59,740 nt of DNA from Hemicentrotus pulcherrimus (GCA_003118195.1 BEXV01000565.1:85914-145653); one strand, 5' to 3'; positions 1 to 11,915 are shown, counted from the stretch's first letter. A program made the numbers and translations. The notes: generated by a model not told the origin, from the sequence alone.

Positions 1-403
1 TTTTTCTTTTTTTTTTGGGGGGGGGGGGGGAGTTGGGGCGGGGACAGACACACCTAGAAAGTTTAATTTTTCATGAAATTTCCCAGCATATATAATGTGA
101 TATAGGTGGTAAATTACTTGAAGAGAAAAATGATGGGCCCATTCCTGTTTAAGCCAAACTTGTTTATCAAGGGACTTAGAAAAAAGGATTCACTATGCAC
201 ATACAGGTGTTATGAAAGTCAATTACGGCACGCAAGTCTGGCCGGCATCCTCACCATGCAACTGCAGGCAAGAAGCCATCATGGTGATTAATAGGGAGAG
301 AGGTGCGAGCTTGAGGTAATGTATTGTATTCTGAACCCACTCACTGAATTATTGAGGTACAACGGGAAGATGGGAATTCAGGCTGAGAGTCAAGAGAGAA
401 GAA

Positions 404-483
404 AAGAGAGAGAGGGAGAGGGAGAGAGAGAGGGAGGGAGGAAAATAGAGAGAGGGAGGGAGGGAGAGAGAGAGAGAGAGAAG
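404..483 (+). repeat. GA-rich microsatellite
   Basis: Impure (GA)n/(GGGA)n tract. Similar purine tracts occur at 8585-8668, 22486-22580, 45664-45701 and 56637-56706. Confidence 0.85.
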
Positions 484-1276
484 GAGGGGGGCTGAATGAG
501 AGGAAGAGATAGAGAGGTAGACAGGCAGAGCGATTTGAAGAACAGAATTAAGTTCTTAAAACAGAAATATCGAGGGACCAAAATGCAGACAAAAAAGTCC
601 ATGAAAAACCTAATAATGGGAAAGAGAAACAAAAATAGACAAAATGTTGTTGTTCTCCCTTTCTTTTGAATGTTCCCTCGTAGAATGATCCATAATTTCT
701 GTGCCTTTGAATCTCCACTTTCCTCTTACATGAATAATGCAGACCGCTATAAACAGAGTCAGACAATGCATTACTCTTTTACCTTAACTTGACTAGACTT
801 TTCCAGATTGCTACCGGACAGTCTTAAAATGTAATGACATGAAATGTTTGGACCTAACTAACATGCCAAATCTATGTGTAGTCCCATCTGTCCATTTCGG
901 TGTGCAGTGCATAGGTATTCGATTCCTTATCATTTTGATCATGTCAAAACCTCACAGTATACTGTACACATGAGAATTTTTACATACTACGTAATCAGTG
1001 TTTTCAAATTGCTTTCAAACATATTCTTTCACAATATAATTACATGACCAGGTCTCAACTTGAAGTGTATGAACAAGCCTCGTGTATGTGAATACTTTCA
1101 TTTTGACCAACAGATTGATGCTCTTGACTTTGAAAATTATGTGTTCGTTGGTGTATTCTCCAGTCTGGCAGTTTGAAATAAAATGTAGCTACTCATACAT
1201 TTGCAATTGCTTCCCTCTCTATTTCTCTCACTCTTTATTTGTCTTCCCTCTCTCTCTCTTCCCTTTCTTCTCCCTC

Positions 1277-1436
1277 TTTCTCTCCCTCACTCACCTACTC
1301 TATCTCAGTATCTCTCTTTCTCTCTCTCTCTCTTTCTCTCCCTCACTCACCTACTCTATCTCAGTATCTCTCTCTCTCTTTCTCTCCCTCACTCACCTAC
1401 TCTATCTCAGTATCTCTCTTTCTCTCTCTCTCTCTG
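1277..1436 (+). repeat. CT-rich minisatellite, three units
   Basis: The phrase TTTCTCTCCCTCACTCACCT then ACTCTATCTCAGTATC recurs at about 1277, 1333 and 1379, separated by variable (CT)n. Open frames here are low-complexity artefacts. Confidence 0.8.
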
Positions 1437-2098
1437 TTTTCTCCCTCTACTCCTATTTACTCTCACTCAATGCTGTCTTCCGTATCTACTTTCTTTCTCT
1501 ACTTATTATTATTATTACTTACAAACATCCAGTCCTATGTTCTTATTCAGGTTGTATCAATCAGCTACCTGAAGCTCACAATTAGATGACTAAAGTATGA
1601 CTCTTCTATGCTGCAATAAAAAGAATTACACATGTAATACTGCAATACAATTAGTCTTGTGATCATCAGACAGGTTAAATTTCTAATCATGGATTCATGA
1701 AAAAGAAAAGCCTGTCACCCTTTGAGATCCAGTAGTTTTTAATCTCCAAAGAAGAAAAAAAAAAAGGCACAAAAATTAAATTAATTAATTAAATAAACAA
1801 ATAGGAAATAAAAATAGATTTCCTCTTCAGAATGTTTGTGAGAATTCTTGCTCTATCTCTCTTCTATCTTTCCCCTCCGACTCTTTTTTCTCCTTTCTCT
1901 CTGTTCTCAATAAACTTTTTTTATAGGAGTATTTGTGATCAGATCTATTATGCTCTTCAGACTTAGACTTCAATCATACTACCCCCACACACATTGCGCT
2001 TCAGTAACACCTCACTTTATCATTTTCAACAAGTTAAGGGATTGATCAGGCCGCCCTTTTAATCAAGTTGTTTTCATCATCAGAACCAACCCGTCTTC

Positions 2099-2330
2099 TT
2101 GCTCTCTCTCTCTCTCTCTCTCTCTCTTCAATCTATCTCTCTTCTTCTGTCCCCTTTCTTTGCTCATGCACTCTCATTCCTTCTGTCGCTCTCCCTAACC
2201 CCCTCTCTGTTCATTAATTTACTCTCCTCATTACAGCCCTCCATCTTTGTCTCCTCTATCTCTCTTTCTTTCCCCTCTGACCGTCTTATCCTCCCCCTCT
2301 TTCTCTCTCTCTCTCACTCCCATGGGATAG
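2099..2330 (+). repeat. CT-rich tract
   Basis: Opens with pure (CT)n at about 2100-2127, followed by impure pyrimidine-rich sequence. Confidence 0.75.
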
Positions 2331-2840
2331 GATGATAAAGTGCATGGACTTCCCAACTGCGACAGCCTGGAAAATCAAGCGCCAAGAGGCCGACCCTTGT
2401 GGACCACAGAATAGGATGCATTCATAAAACAGGTACTAGTTAAACTCAATCGAGAAGAATTAAAACGAATCAACCCGAGGCAATGTCAAAAGCCCTGTAT
2501 ACCAGGTATTAAAATCTCTGAACATGACAATGACCTATAGTACACAACCTGAACATGATTACGATAGGAAATTCAATAAAGTATTGAATTGCCTTTAAAT
2601 AGATTTCCTGGCATTTTTTTTGCGATTATGTTTTAGGAGAATAATAGCTTTGATATCTGGACTGAAAAGTGACTATTCTTATCATTTTAATTATTCCTAT
2701 TAAATCTGAATGTATGCTCTACAGATTTGCAATTGCTGCCGGAGCATTTATCGCAGAAAGTAATGGATGACCCAATCACCTATTTGATTATGGACTTACT
2801 TTAAAGGTGACTGAAAATCTATTCTTCAAGGATTCAAAGT

Positions 2841-2987
2841 AGGGAGGTATCTTTTTCTTTTAGAGTTGAATCCGTTCAAACTGATAGTAATCCTAAGTAG
2901 TGGTTCGAACCACCCTTTATTATGGATTCCACTCTTTTGAGCATGGTTTTCCACTCTAAAATGAAAAGTTCACTAATACGACTCCCT
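2841..2987. repeat. Foldback (MITE-like) element, 147 bp
   Basis: The left end is AGGGAGGTATCTTTTTCTTT and the right end is ATGAAAAGTTCACTAATACG followed by ACTCCCT. The arms pair imperfectly, including TTTTAGAGTTGAA against TTCCACTCTAAAA. Flanks AAAGT and AAAAG might be an eroded target duplication. Confidence 0.45.
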
Positions 2988-3167
2988 AAAAGAGATGATT
3001 TTCACTCTACTTCATTAGAGATTAGATTGTAAGTACTAGCTGATCACCAATCGAGAGAGAAAAGGGGAAAATAATCCTGTATTGTGACACAGAATATTTT
3101 ACAAGATATTCACTGTCTATTCATCTTCAGTAGATATGAACCTCTCTAAGATCAACAAAGAAGACCA

Positions 3168-3314
3168 GGGACCCGTTTCACAAGCATTTTTTCAATGACA
3201 AATGACAATAATCAGTGACAAATCTGCTGATAACCAATCAGAAGCAAAAATTTCAGTTTCTTATTACAAAGACTGTCATTTGTCACTGATAACAAGTTTT
3301 GTGAAACGGGTCCC
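3168..3314. repeat. Foldback element, 147 bp, GGGACCCGTTTCACAA ends
   Basis: The perfect 16-base terminal inverted repeat GGGACCCGTTTCACAA / TTGTGAAACGGGTCCC is visible. The second half of the element contains ATTTGTCACTGAT, which pairs with ATCAGTGACAAAT in the first half. There is no coding capacity. Confidence 0.75.
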
Positions 3315-5350
3315 AGATATACCATCCACATTGATGATGGAAGTAATGCCATGTCTCTCACAGAGACTCTTGGTGGATAAATTATATATGAAGTAAATTT
3401 AAGTGATTTTCTTTTTTAATCTAAAAAATATTGTCTTTTTTTATGCTTATGGTCCTTTTCAATGTGTGAAAACCTGTTTTTATGGGTTTCTTTTTCTCAA
3501 TTTCACTTTTCACTTGTGTTGTTGCTATATTCTCCATACAAAGACACAATGGTAAAGAGAAAGTAACTCACCCATAAAGCCTTGTTCATATATGACCCAA
3601 TACCCCCCCTCCCCCCCCCAACAAAAAAAAATAGTTGGTGAACTTCACATTTCTGTATATTATAAGACATAGATTAGTCATTACAATAAGAAACAATTGT
3701 TGTATGCAGGTAAGATTTTCATCCCATATGATTGCCATTGATCTAAACATTGAAGCATGTAGCTCTTTTCTGCAGCATATCTTCTGAGGTGATGTTATGC
3801 ATCCTGTGCGAAAGAGAGTTTCCAGGTGCGAGATGAGATCAGGTGATAGGTCAGGTGGCTGTTTACCAGTTCCGCCGGTCTTGGCTTGTTCCCGGTACAA
3901 ACAGCTAGTCCCTGGACCAAAGCACTTAAATCCCCCACATAATGAACCATGGTGTTACATATCAGAGACCTGTCTACTCGGAGGAAAGTGAATTCACTTT
4001 GAAGAGGAGGATGAGCTCGTGAAAAGAAGACAACAAATTTGTGAGGTTTGTTAGGGTAAAAGAATGGCACAGTGGAAAAAATATTACCTGAAGGGGATTG
4101 CTCTCTGAATGCTGTCACAATTGAAATGTGACAAGAATATGGTTTGGACTAAGCATTAAGTCACACCTTTGTGTTGTCCCATATATTCATTTTTATGCGC
4201 AGTGCATCTTTTTCGTCGTTCCGAAACCTCCCGATTGCTTCCACATGGTTGCTCCAACAATGTAATCAGACGACCAGTGCTCAAATTTATCTTTCAAACT
4301 AGAAGTGTCAGGGATTAGAATAGGCAATCGTGGAAGAAGATCAGGATGAAATAATATGCTACAAACCAGTAGGGTATTAATCCATATAATTTTACATGCT
4401 TAACATCCTTCCATCTAGCTCTTGATTTTTTAATAATTTGAAGGTAGAGAGGCAAACATCTTTGGGTGATGGAAACATGCTCTTCAAAAGTTGCAGGCCA
4501 AGACAGCAAGATACCGGTAATCAAAGACTTAGTGACAGATTTCTGATGCAAATTGGAATTGTAACCAATTAGGGCATCTTTGAAGTTCATTTCTCAAACC
4601 CATATAGAATAATGTATACATCTAAACAAGATCTTTAATAGGAGCTTGATGTAGTAATGTATTGTTATGTTTGTTAAGTGAATATACCATTTAAAAAACA
4701 AAGACTGTGGATTACCAGCATTATTGTTATTTGATAACCAGAGAAACCAGAATGCTGAGCACATAAGAATGATAAACTATCCTATTATTGTTTCTGAGTT
4801 TAGAATGTTCTAGCTGGCCTTCCATATTCTGTCTGGTGCTTATCATGGGAACATCATTGTAATTAATTGTTTTTAAATAAAATTCATTCTTTATACATGC
4901 CAACAACATTTTGAGGAAAAATCAGAATAATTCCAGGAAAAACATAATGGTTGGCAGCTCTGTAGATGCTCTCCGGCCAGGCCAACGTTATAAATGCAAG
5001 TCTCTCTAGTAGCACTGCGGCCTGAGCTTCATTGATAATCCTCTGTGGTTCTCCCGCAATTCTGAAACTCATTGCTTCTCTGCCCTTCCTATTAAATAAA
5101 TGACATGCTTTCTGGGTCAAAGGCGATGTACGGCCTTGTGCACACATCATGAGGTGACCACTTACAAAACCACACAGCAAGATGAAATGAGAAAAGTGTA
5201 GTAGTATCCGTATTTCAGTATCTAGAGAATATGTCAGGCCTTGGTCATGTGTGAGATGGTAAATGAAGTAGCAAAATAAAAACAAGTTAGGCATAGCACA
5301 CTTCACGATTCCGTATTGTTATAAGCTGTATCTATGTTTTGTTATAGTTC

Positions 5351-5447
5351 ACAAAGCCAGGGTAATAATCGGGGCAGCGCCAGGAGCGTCACAATGTGAC
5401 GGACATGTGCGCTATATACGAAGCCACCATTATTATTATTATTATTA
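5351..5447 (+). repeat. SINE 3' tail ending in (ATT)n
   Basis: The stretch begins AAAGCCAGGGTAATAATC, has a small palindrome GTCACAATGTGAC, the segment GTGCGCTATATACGAAGCC and ends in a run of ATT units. It overlaps in sequence with the tail of the copy at 17757, so it is read as the 3' end of the same SINE family. Confidence 0.6.
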
Positions 5448-5770
5448 AAGCTGTATCTGTGTATTCTTATGATGCATTAGTGATGTGGTAAACTACCTAT
5501 CAAATATTAAAATAAAACCATCCCTTAAAAAAATACCAACAAAGGCAGCAGCAGAATAAAATGAGACAAAGGTGCATGTAGCCAACTTTTGTTTAACCCC
5601 AACTGACATTTATTATTATTATGATGCTGTTTAACTGCTGAAGCATTTTTAAAGGGTTAACTCCATCAATTTGAATGAGGATTAAGGTGATTTGAGGCAA
5701 TAATCTTTCCTGTCAGAACAGTGCTTGGTAAAAGAATCCCTCCCCCTCCCCCACTTTCTCTGCTAGCATC

Positions 5771-5990
5771 TTTAAATGACCACAGCCGTACTGTTGATTG
5801 TAGCAGTCGGTCATCAAAACGGAGTGCCGTTTATGCCTGCAGGCAGCGCAAACCTCACAAATAGAGGATAAGATCTTGCACCCCGTGATATGTTCCCCTC
5901 TTTAAATGACCACAACCGTATTGTTGACTCTAGCCGTTTGTGGTCAAATGACGTATCTTTTATGCCTCCGGGCAGTGGGAATCTCACAAC
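5771..5990 (+). repeat. Tandem duplication, 130 bp period
   Basis: TTTAAATGACCACAGCCGTA at 5771 and TTTAAATGACCACAACCGTA at 5901 begin two units. Both continue through GTTGA, TAGC, TTTATGCCT, GGGCAG/AGGCAG and CTCACAA. Identity is moderate, so the duplication is old. Confidence 0.65.
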
Positions 5991-6538
5991 TAATGCCCCG
6001 CTGCATAAATGAATGTGTGGTCACGAATATATTTGCTCAGGCCTGTTGCCATGGTATGTTATGTTCTTCTTTCAATCCTATATATCAATGGTATCTACAC
6101 TATCCATTTTTTCTGTCTGTAAATGAATAGAGATGACGGATTTGAATTTGATTTAGGGTACCATGTTTTAAGGCAATTAAGTTTAAACTGTTTATGACAA
6201 TGCAGATGCAACATCAAGCGTATCATTTTAAATTGCTTGACTACAATATTAAATAATTGTGCATTTTTGGTAAAATACATTTTAAACTGCTATATAAAAT
6301 AAAAATATAAAAAATCTTGGAAAGTTTCAAATCAAAATATTCTTTTTCATTGTCACAATATAGTTAAATGACAATTACTAGTCTAGAGGGGATGCTAATT
6401 AGTTTAATTGCGAAGTTCAAATTATTTCTAAATTTCTTTGTTTGATTTTCAAAATAAAGACGACGCCCATACCTAGATTGTACATTAGCTTTTGGACACA
6501 ATCGAGCTCGTAATGTTTTTTTCTGTTAGCTTATCAGT

Positions 6539-6722
6539 ACTAGTGTACAGGAGGGATTAGACCCCCTTGCAAGGTCACTGGACAGGTGGTTATCTCATTA
6601 ACTCAGCTCTCAGTTAACATAAGAAATAGAGGATCATGGGGGACCAATGGTCACCGTCTAGGCATTGTTTAACATAGAGAGGGCGTTAGTAGCTACAAGT
6701 AGTGCAGTGGGCCTTTAAAATA
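6539..6722 (+). repeat. Interspersed repeat, copy 1 (pair with 11507)
   Basis: Shares ordered blocks with 11507-11684: AGGAGGGATTA, GGTCACTGG, CAGGTGGTT, CAGCTCTCA, GAACATAAGAAA-like, GGATCATGGGGGACC and TAGGCATTGT. Function unknown; there is no open frame. Confidence 0.7.
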
Positions 6723-6842
6723 GAGCAGACATATCTTTAAACTATACTTTCTTTTCATCCTTAACCATTGAACAGGATTTAATGGAAATGATGAGGAGTC
6801 TGGAGGAAAGTGGTGTAAGTGGTAAAGAGAAGTGGATTGAGA

Positions 6843-7097
6843 TGGATGGGTAAAGTGTTGAGAAGGGAAGATGATGAACCTGTTAAAAGAGCGTGGGATC
6901 TGGAAGTGGATGGCATAAGAGGGAAAGGGAGACCAAAGATTTCATGGAAATATATATGGTGCAGAGAGAAAGCAGCAAGGTTGGTCTAAACGAGGAGGAT
7001 GCTCAAGACAAGAAGAACCGTAGGAAGTGTCACCATTGCACAAAAGTCAGTACCTCCTCATGAGAGGGAAAATATTAACTTTAATAAATGATGATGA
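6843..7097 (+). pseudogene. Degenerate C-terminal end of a non-LTR retrotransposon reverse transcriptase
   Basis: The frame from 6843 reads WMGKVLRREDDEPVKRAW, then RGKGRPKISWK, and stops at a TAA after ARLV. The adjacent frame then continues with LNEEDAQDKKNRRK. This is the typical C-terminal signature of non-LTR retrotransposon polymerases (GHVLRR-D, KRGRPxxxW, EDAxDRxxWR), broken here by a frameshift. No upstream polymerase domain is present, so the copy is 5'-truncated, as usual for target-primed insertion. It ends near a short GAT-repeat tail at about 7086-7099. The clade (RTE/L2/CR1-like) cannot be fixed from this fragment. Confidence 0.7.
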
Positions 7098-7350
7098 TGA
7101 CAATTTTGAGAAGCAGAAAGACATAATGCAATGGCCAAGTAGCAACAGAGTTGACTAAACCTTTTGGTTCAATAAAATAAAAAAAATACATTCTCAAATA
7201 TAAAGAATCAAATCATTTTTTTCATTACATATAGGGATTATGGCTTAAGTTGTCACTTAAAAGCTCTTGAAAATAGAATAAGTACAAATTACAAATTTAT
7301 CCAAATTCATGTATGTCATTACTTTAAATTCCAGAATACTTGCATGCAAA

Positions 7351-7533
7351 TACAGTCAAACCTGTCTTAGTGCCCACCTCTCCATATTAAAGGCCACATG
7401 CCTATAATGGCCATGTCTTTTGTTTCCCCCAAAAAGAATGTGTGTTGTAGAACCTGTCTGGAAAAGCCACCTGTCTACAGTGGCCAGTTTTTCTGTTTAC
7501 CTTGAGTGGCCTTTATAGACAGGTTTTACTGTA
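7351..7533. repeat. TIR element, TACAGTnAAACCTG family
   Basis: Terminal inverted repeats TACAGTCAAACCTGTC (left) and GACAGGTTTTACTGTA (right) bound 183 bases with internal repeats of the type GGCCACCTGTCTA. The ends start and finish with TA, consistent with mariner-like target choice. There is no coding capacity. Related copies lie at 23838, 29756 and 53292. Confidence 0.7.
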
Positions 7534-8576
7534 CTGTTATCATGTAGCTTGTGTAACAATATATTTTATGAATAATGACAAATCTATTTAATTTTGCCAT
7601 CTAAAAAACTGAAAGATAATTTACTGGAAATGGGTTACTGTCTTTAAAAAATAACCTTGTTCAAAAAGAAACAAAAAGCCTTGATAAATAATCTACAAAC
7701 CTAAAAAAAAACGACCCTTTTCTGATGGAGTCAACAGATGGTTTCATCAGACCAGGTCAAATAAATTTTCTTTCCATGAGTGATGCAACTAACCTCTTTC
7801 ATTGCACCTTTCAAGGCCAGTATCTGTCCACTTTGGGGAATAATTCAGGGAAAGCTTGCACAATAGATATCCTCGCCTTATCAAAAGTGACCCTCTTTAC
7901 TTATTTTTTCTCCTTCTTTTAGAGAAAGAATGGAAGCCTGGAGAATCGCCTGAATAACGTGCATTATTAATGACTAGTGCTCAGTGAAAATTTCAACATT
8001 TCTATTTGAAATGATGATTTAGAATCGTGGGAGTAATAGATCAATCTGAATGGAACCAGCTGCATACAGTATCAACTCAGCTCTAGAGACAAAAGGGATA
8101 CTCTGGGGAACCAGTTTGGAAACCACTATTTCCCTATCCTACGTCATTCATCCTTCATTTCTTCATCAGCTTAATGCATTACCAAAAAACAACAAAATAC
8201 AGTTTGACAGTAGAAATAATCTGATAGCAGACTAGTTAGGATAGCATATGCAGTGGAAAAGGAAACAAACATTATTTTTGAAAAACTCCTATGAATTGTT
8301 ATTACCGTACTGTGAATAACATAAAATAAAATCAATATTGAATCAAATCATGTCAATTATGTGGTCTGAGTACCCTTAGATATAGCTCTTCCAAGTAGTT
8401 TATTCTGGCCTTTATGGTAACATACTTTAATTTTTAACTACAATTGATGATGCTGCTCAGCAATTAAATTCAAGGAATATGTTATCAGAAATGTGTACAG
8501 AATAAAAATGCAAGATAAATGCTTTGAATTCATTATGAAATTTGCAATAAAATATACAGTGAGAAACACACATCTC

Positions 8577-8584
<8 letters not shown>

Positions 8585-8622
<38 letters not shown>

Positions 8623-8624
8623 GA

Positions 8625-8666
<42 letters not shown>

Positions 8667-8668
8667 TG
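8585..8668 (+). repeat. GA microsatellite
   Basis: Almost pure (GA)n with a few interruptions. Confidence 0.85.
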
Positions 8669-11289
8669 AGTGGGCAAAAACCCAAATTCAGAGTATGTAA
8701 CTCTGTCTTTTTTACAGCGAAACCAGCGACTCGCCACTGTAACTGCCCGCAACATTCTATAAACAATAATATCCTCTTGATTATTTCTTCCCTTTCCTTC
8801 CCGGCCAATCGCCTATCTGTGTTGATGGATAGAGTCTCTATTAAGACCCTGCGGCTGTCGATATGAAACAAATATTTATTAATCAAAGGACATGGCCCCT
8901 ATTATAATCATGTTGCCTGAGATTAATGAGGCATCCAGCGCTGCTCATATTAGATTTGATTGGAAGCAGGATCAATCAGTGTTTACTAGGTCTGTGGTTT
9001 AAACTGATGTGTGGTTGGGGCAAATAAATTCATGAAATCATCTCACATGAATAACTGAATCATTTAATGAAGCTCACTTATCCAAATTTGACATCTAGGG
9101 GGTTTCCCCTCTAGACCAGCAGTGCATAGGCATGCTCTAAAACGGTTTCCTTCAAGCAACAAATATAACAGTGTCAATGTGCTTATTGCATCAACCTACA
9201 AAAGCTTTTGCATATTTTTAATTTGTCATTTGCTACAACGATGCTTCCGGCAAAGTAATTATGAATAAAATTGCTTCTCTCTTACTTTATCTCTGGTGTC
9301 ATGCAATTAAGGAAACCCATGCTAAGTGCTTAACAGGAAGGAAAATTGCCAGACTGGGCATGCCTAATAACCAAACTTTATTAAAGAGCTATGTTTTGCA
9401 AGCTCCCCATTAATTTATCATTCACCGGTTACCATCTAGACATGAATGTTAACCAGGATGTTTGATAACTCACAGACATAAAAAGAGATGAAAAAGTGGA
9501 CAAAATCCTCTATATGGTTCATTTCAGTATTGTGCACGCATGGCGCTTCTAATTCATCCGGGTAGATATTGATGAGGGCGACTACACGTCGTTGCAACGA
9601 CGACATAAAATTCAGAAAAATCTGTGTCCATTGAAACAAAAGCAAATCACCCCTCTTTTAAGTGCAGTGCGAGGTCCTTTTCTCTTGAGCTCCATATACT
9701 CATTACGGTGTTAGAATGCTGATGGCATAGTATTACACCAAGAACTGGATAAGCGACAATTAAAAGCACCTCCCCCCCCCCCCTCAGGGTGTTCTCTCAT
9801 TTCCCCATCGACGTGAACCAGAGACGAAACCCGACCAGCCCCTGAGTGGGTAGAAATCTCCCCCTTTTATCACTTTTTCTATAAAACAATTACTCCTCCT
9901 CCTCGTACTCTTTCTCTATCTCTATCATATTTGTCTCCACGTACATCTTCAGTAGCGGACGGCACTCGAGTAGAGTTGCTACTTCTTTCACGCTACGCTC
10001 TCCTCATCATGCTTAGCTTTTGGAAGTGAAGATGACTATAACATGCACACAAATTATTTGCCAAGAGACAACAAGGCTAGTGAAGTACAAACAAAAAGAG
10101 AAAATCCATCTTGAGAATGTGGGGCGATGGTTTGGAGCAGGTGGGGGGGGGTGTATCTCTTTACTTCTGATTGCTGATCGAGTATGGCTGATCCATTACA
10201 GTCCTTGTAGATTAACCAATGTTATCAACTAACAAGATGCTGAGAAATCATGACTTGATTTATGATTGCAGGGACAAGCTAGCATCCCTCATCCAATCAT
10301 GAGATAGATGCCAGGATATTTGTTTCAATAGGTATCTATGTCAACGACCCAGAAAAAAAATACATCAACCTCATTATTTTCATCTTCACAAGACTCTGTT
10401 AAAAATTCAAGCAATTTTTCTTCACTAATAAAATTCATCATTTTCTAAGAATGTTTAATCATGAAGCTACAATTATAATTCACCGCTTACAAAGTCTGAA
10501 ATGGATGCACTCTGAGTAGGACAGAAAGTTAAATATGTCTGAATTGGGAAATAACAATTCGTAAATACATTCAGATCATGCCTTCTCGATCAGGCTGAAT
10601 TGATAGTAACATCAATAATGCGCCGATTCGTGAATAATTTAATAACAGAGATGATCGAGGTATGAATTATAAAAACCAGCCGATGAGAAAGCTGTAAAAC
10701 CTTGATACTTGATACTGATATTGAGATAAACCCTTTTCTGCTAGCTGAATACGTATTTCATCTTCCTACTTGCTTAGATCGGTGTAACTTTCAATAAAGG
10801 ATATTCCTTTTCTAATTGTTGATGTCATCTATAAGTGGGGCTAAAAGCTGAAACGTACGCCTAAAACAAAGAGGGGGGGGGGCCTAGAACCCCACCTACT
10901 TTTCTGATAATCTCTACCCTCCACCTCATGTTTGCACTTGATTTTATATAAATATGCTACTTATTAAAACTATTACTCCACTTTCTTCCCTCCCCCTCCC
11001 CCCCCCAAAAAAAAACTTGCTAATAAGTCCTAAAAACCCTTGTCGACAACTTTCACACTCAAAGGATTGATTCCTTGAAATCCTTGTTAGCAAATTAAAC
11101 ATTTCACCATTCCTTGCTTTTCCCTTCCTGGTTTGGTGCTTCTTGTTGGCAAAGCTGTCAATGTATTTAGGACAATACCCCCTCCCACTGAGGAATACCC
11201 TGGTGATGCCCCCAGTGTTCCCTTGGAACGGAAGACAATTTAGTGTGAAACATGAGATTTTGAAAGGAGGAAATCTTGACCGGACCTAC

Positions 11290-11409
11290 CCGCTCTTCGA
11301 TGCCAATGGTGTCCCCTACTTCCTTGGCCATCCACACCATGAGATAAGAGAAACCAGCAATCCAGAAGATACAGCCAATGAATGTTACAGAGTACCACTT
11401 TCTGCTCTC
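11290..11409 (-). CDS. SLC24A2-like: NCKX-type exchanger, exon leading into the alpha-2 repeat
   Basis: This exon is exactly 40 codons, phase 0 at both ends. It begins ESRKWYSVTFIGCIFW, continues with AGFSYLMVWMAKEVGD and ends TIGIEER. VTFxGxIxWIAxFSYLMVWW and the GDTIGI motif are family hallmarks directly upstream of the alpha-2 ion-binding repeat. The expected following exon (MGLTxLAAGTSIPDLITS) is not visible to the left, so it probably lies outside the window. The acceptor is ctttaacag and the donor is CGG|GTAGGT. The exon is antisense to a 99-codon plus-strand open frame at 11143-11442, which is a shadow. The intron to the previous exon is about 9.7 kb, the longest between the visible exons. 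Confidence 0.92.
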
Positions 11410-11506
11410 CTGTTAAAGCAAGTAAACAAAGAAAATAGATAAATGGTTAATAACTATAATAATACACACAATGTAGTTACATTTAAATAGCACTTAAGCC
11501 TATCTG

Positions 11507-11684
11507 CACTAGTTGGCCAGGAGGGATTATACCATCCTGTATGGTCACTGGCAGGTGGTTCAAATCAGCTCTCAATGAACATAAGAAAAAGGGGATCATG
11601 GGGGACCTATAGGTACCGTTTAGGCATCGTTGGCTATATAGAGAGTGCAAATAGATATAAGTGGAGTCCTGCTTTAATACTATT
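11507..11684 (+). repeat. Interspersed repeat, copy 2 (pair with 6539)
   Basis: Same block order and orientation as 6539-6722, with small insertions and deletions. It lies about 100 bases from the exchanger exon acceptor, inside the intron. Confidence 0.7.
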
Positions 11685-11699
11685 GTTTCAAAGAGCTGT

Positions 11700-11915
11700 C
11701 CTTTTTTCACAATGGCATCAGATGAGCAACCCTGATAAGGCACTCTAGCATTCAAGGAATGTCTTTCTCCAGGGCATACAATTTACAAAACCTGAGTGGA
11801 GAGTGGCAAGTGCAGATTAACGTTGGCCAAGAAACATTAGTGCTGTGGTAGGACTTGAACCGCTAACCATGCGATCCATAGTCTGGGGACGTATCCACTA
11901 GGCCATGACACCTGC
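11700..11915 (-). repeat. tRNA-derived SINE copy with intact A and B boxes
   Basis: On the minus strand the head carries an A box TGGCCTAGTGG (11905-11895) and a B box GGTTCAAGTCC (11861-11851) spaced 33 nt apart. Both match RNA polymerase III tRNA promoter consensus. Downstream is the body shared with the copies near 31680, 33700 and 17664 (the segment equivalent to TTGCCACTCTCCACYCAGGT). The cloverleaf was not checked, and the head looks like a retroposon head, not a functional tRNA gene. Confidence 0.7.

Larger units (their letters stand above)
1..11289. other. Non-coding stretch left of the last visible exon
   Basis: No supported exon was found here. The alpha-2 exons of the exchanger were looked for on the minus strand by motif (GTSIPDL, GSNIFD) and not seen. 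The stretch holds GA and CT microsatellites, foldbacks at 2841 and 3168, a SINE tail at 5351, a tandem duplication at 5771, an interspersed repeat at 6539, a retrotransposon C-terminal remnant near 6843 and a TA-flanked TIR element at 7351. It is most simply intron of the same gene. The region 3795-4118 is less AT-rich and open on the minus strand, but it matches no family I recognise. Confidence 0.6.

Noticed and set aside
1082..1589. Three long Ser/Leu-rich open frames
   Set aside because: They are translations of a (CT)n minisatellite with no unique sequence. The same applies to frames at 2099, 8438-8886, 34232, 36479, 40517, 43403-44106 and 56574-56818.
3586..4118. Two minus-strand frames of just over 100 codons
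   Set aside because: The composition is better than chance, but no family motif was found. They were tested as the missing alpha-2 exon and lack GTSIPDL and GSNIFD.
11143..11442. 99-codon plus-strand open frame
   Set aside because: It is antisense to the exchanger exon at 11409-11290, which has family motifs and consensus splice sites on the minus strand.
11851..11915. Possible functional tRNA gene
   Set aside because: The A and B boxes are good, but the sequence continues into a repeated SINE body, so a retroposon head is the better reading.
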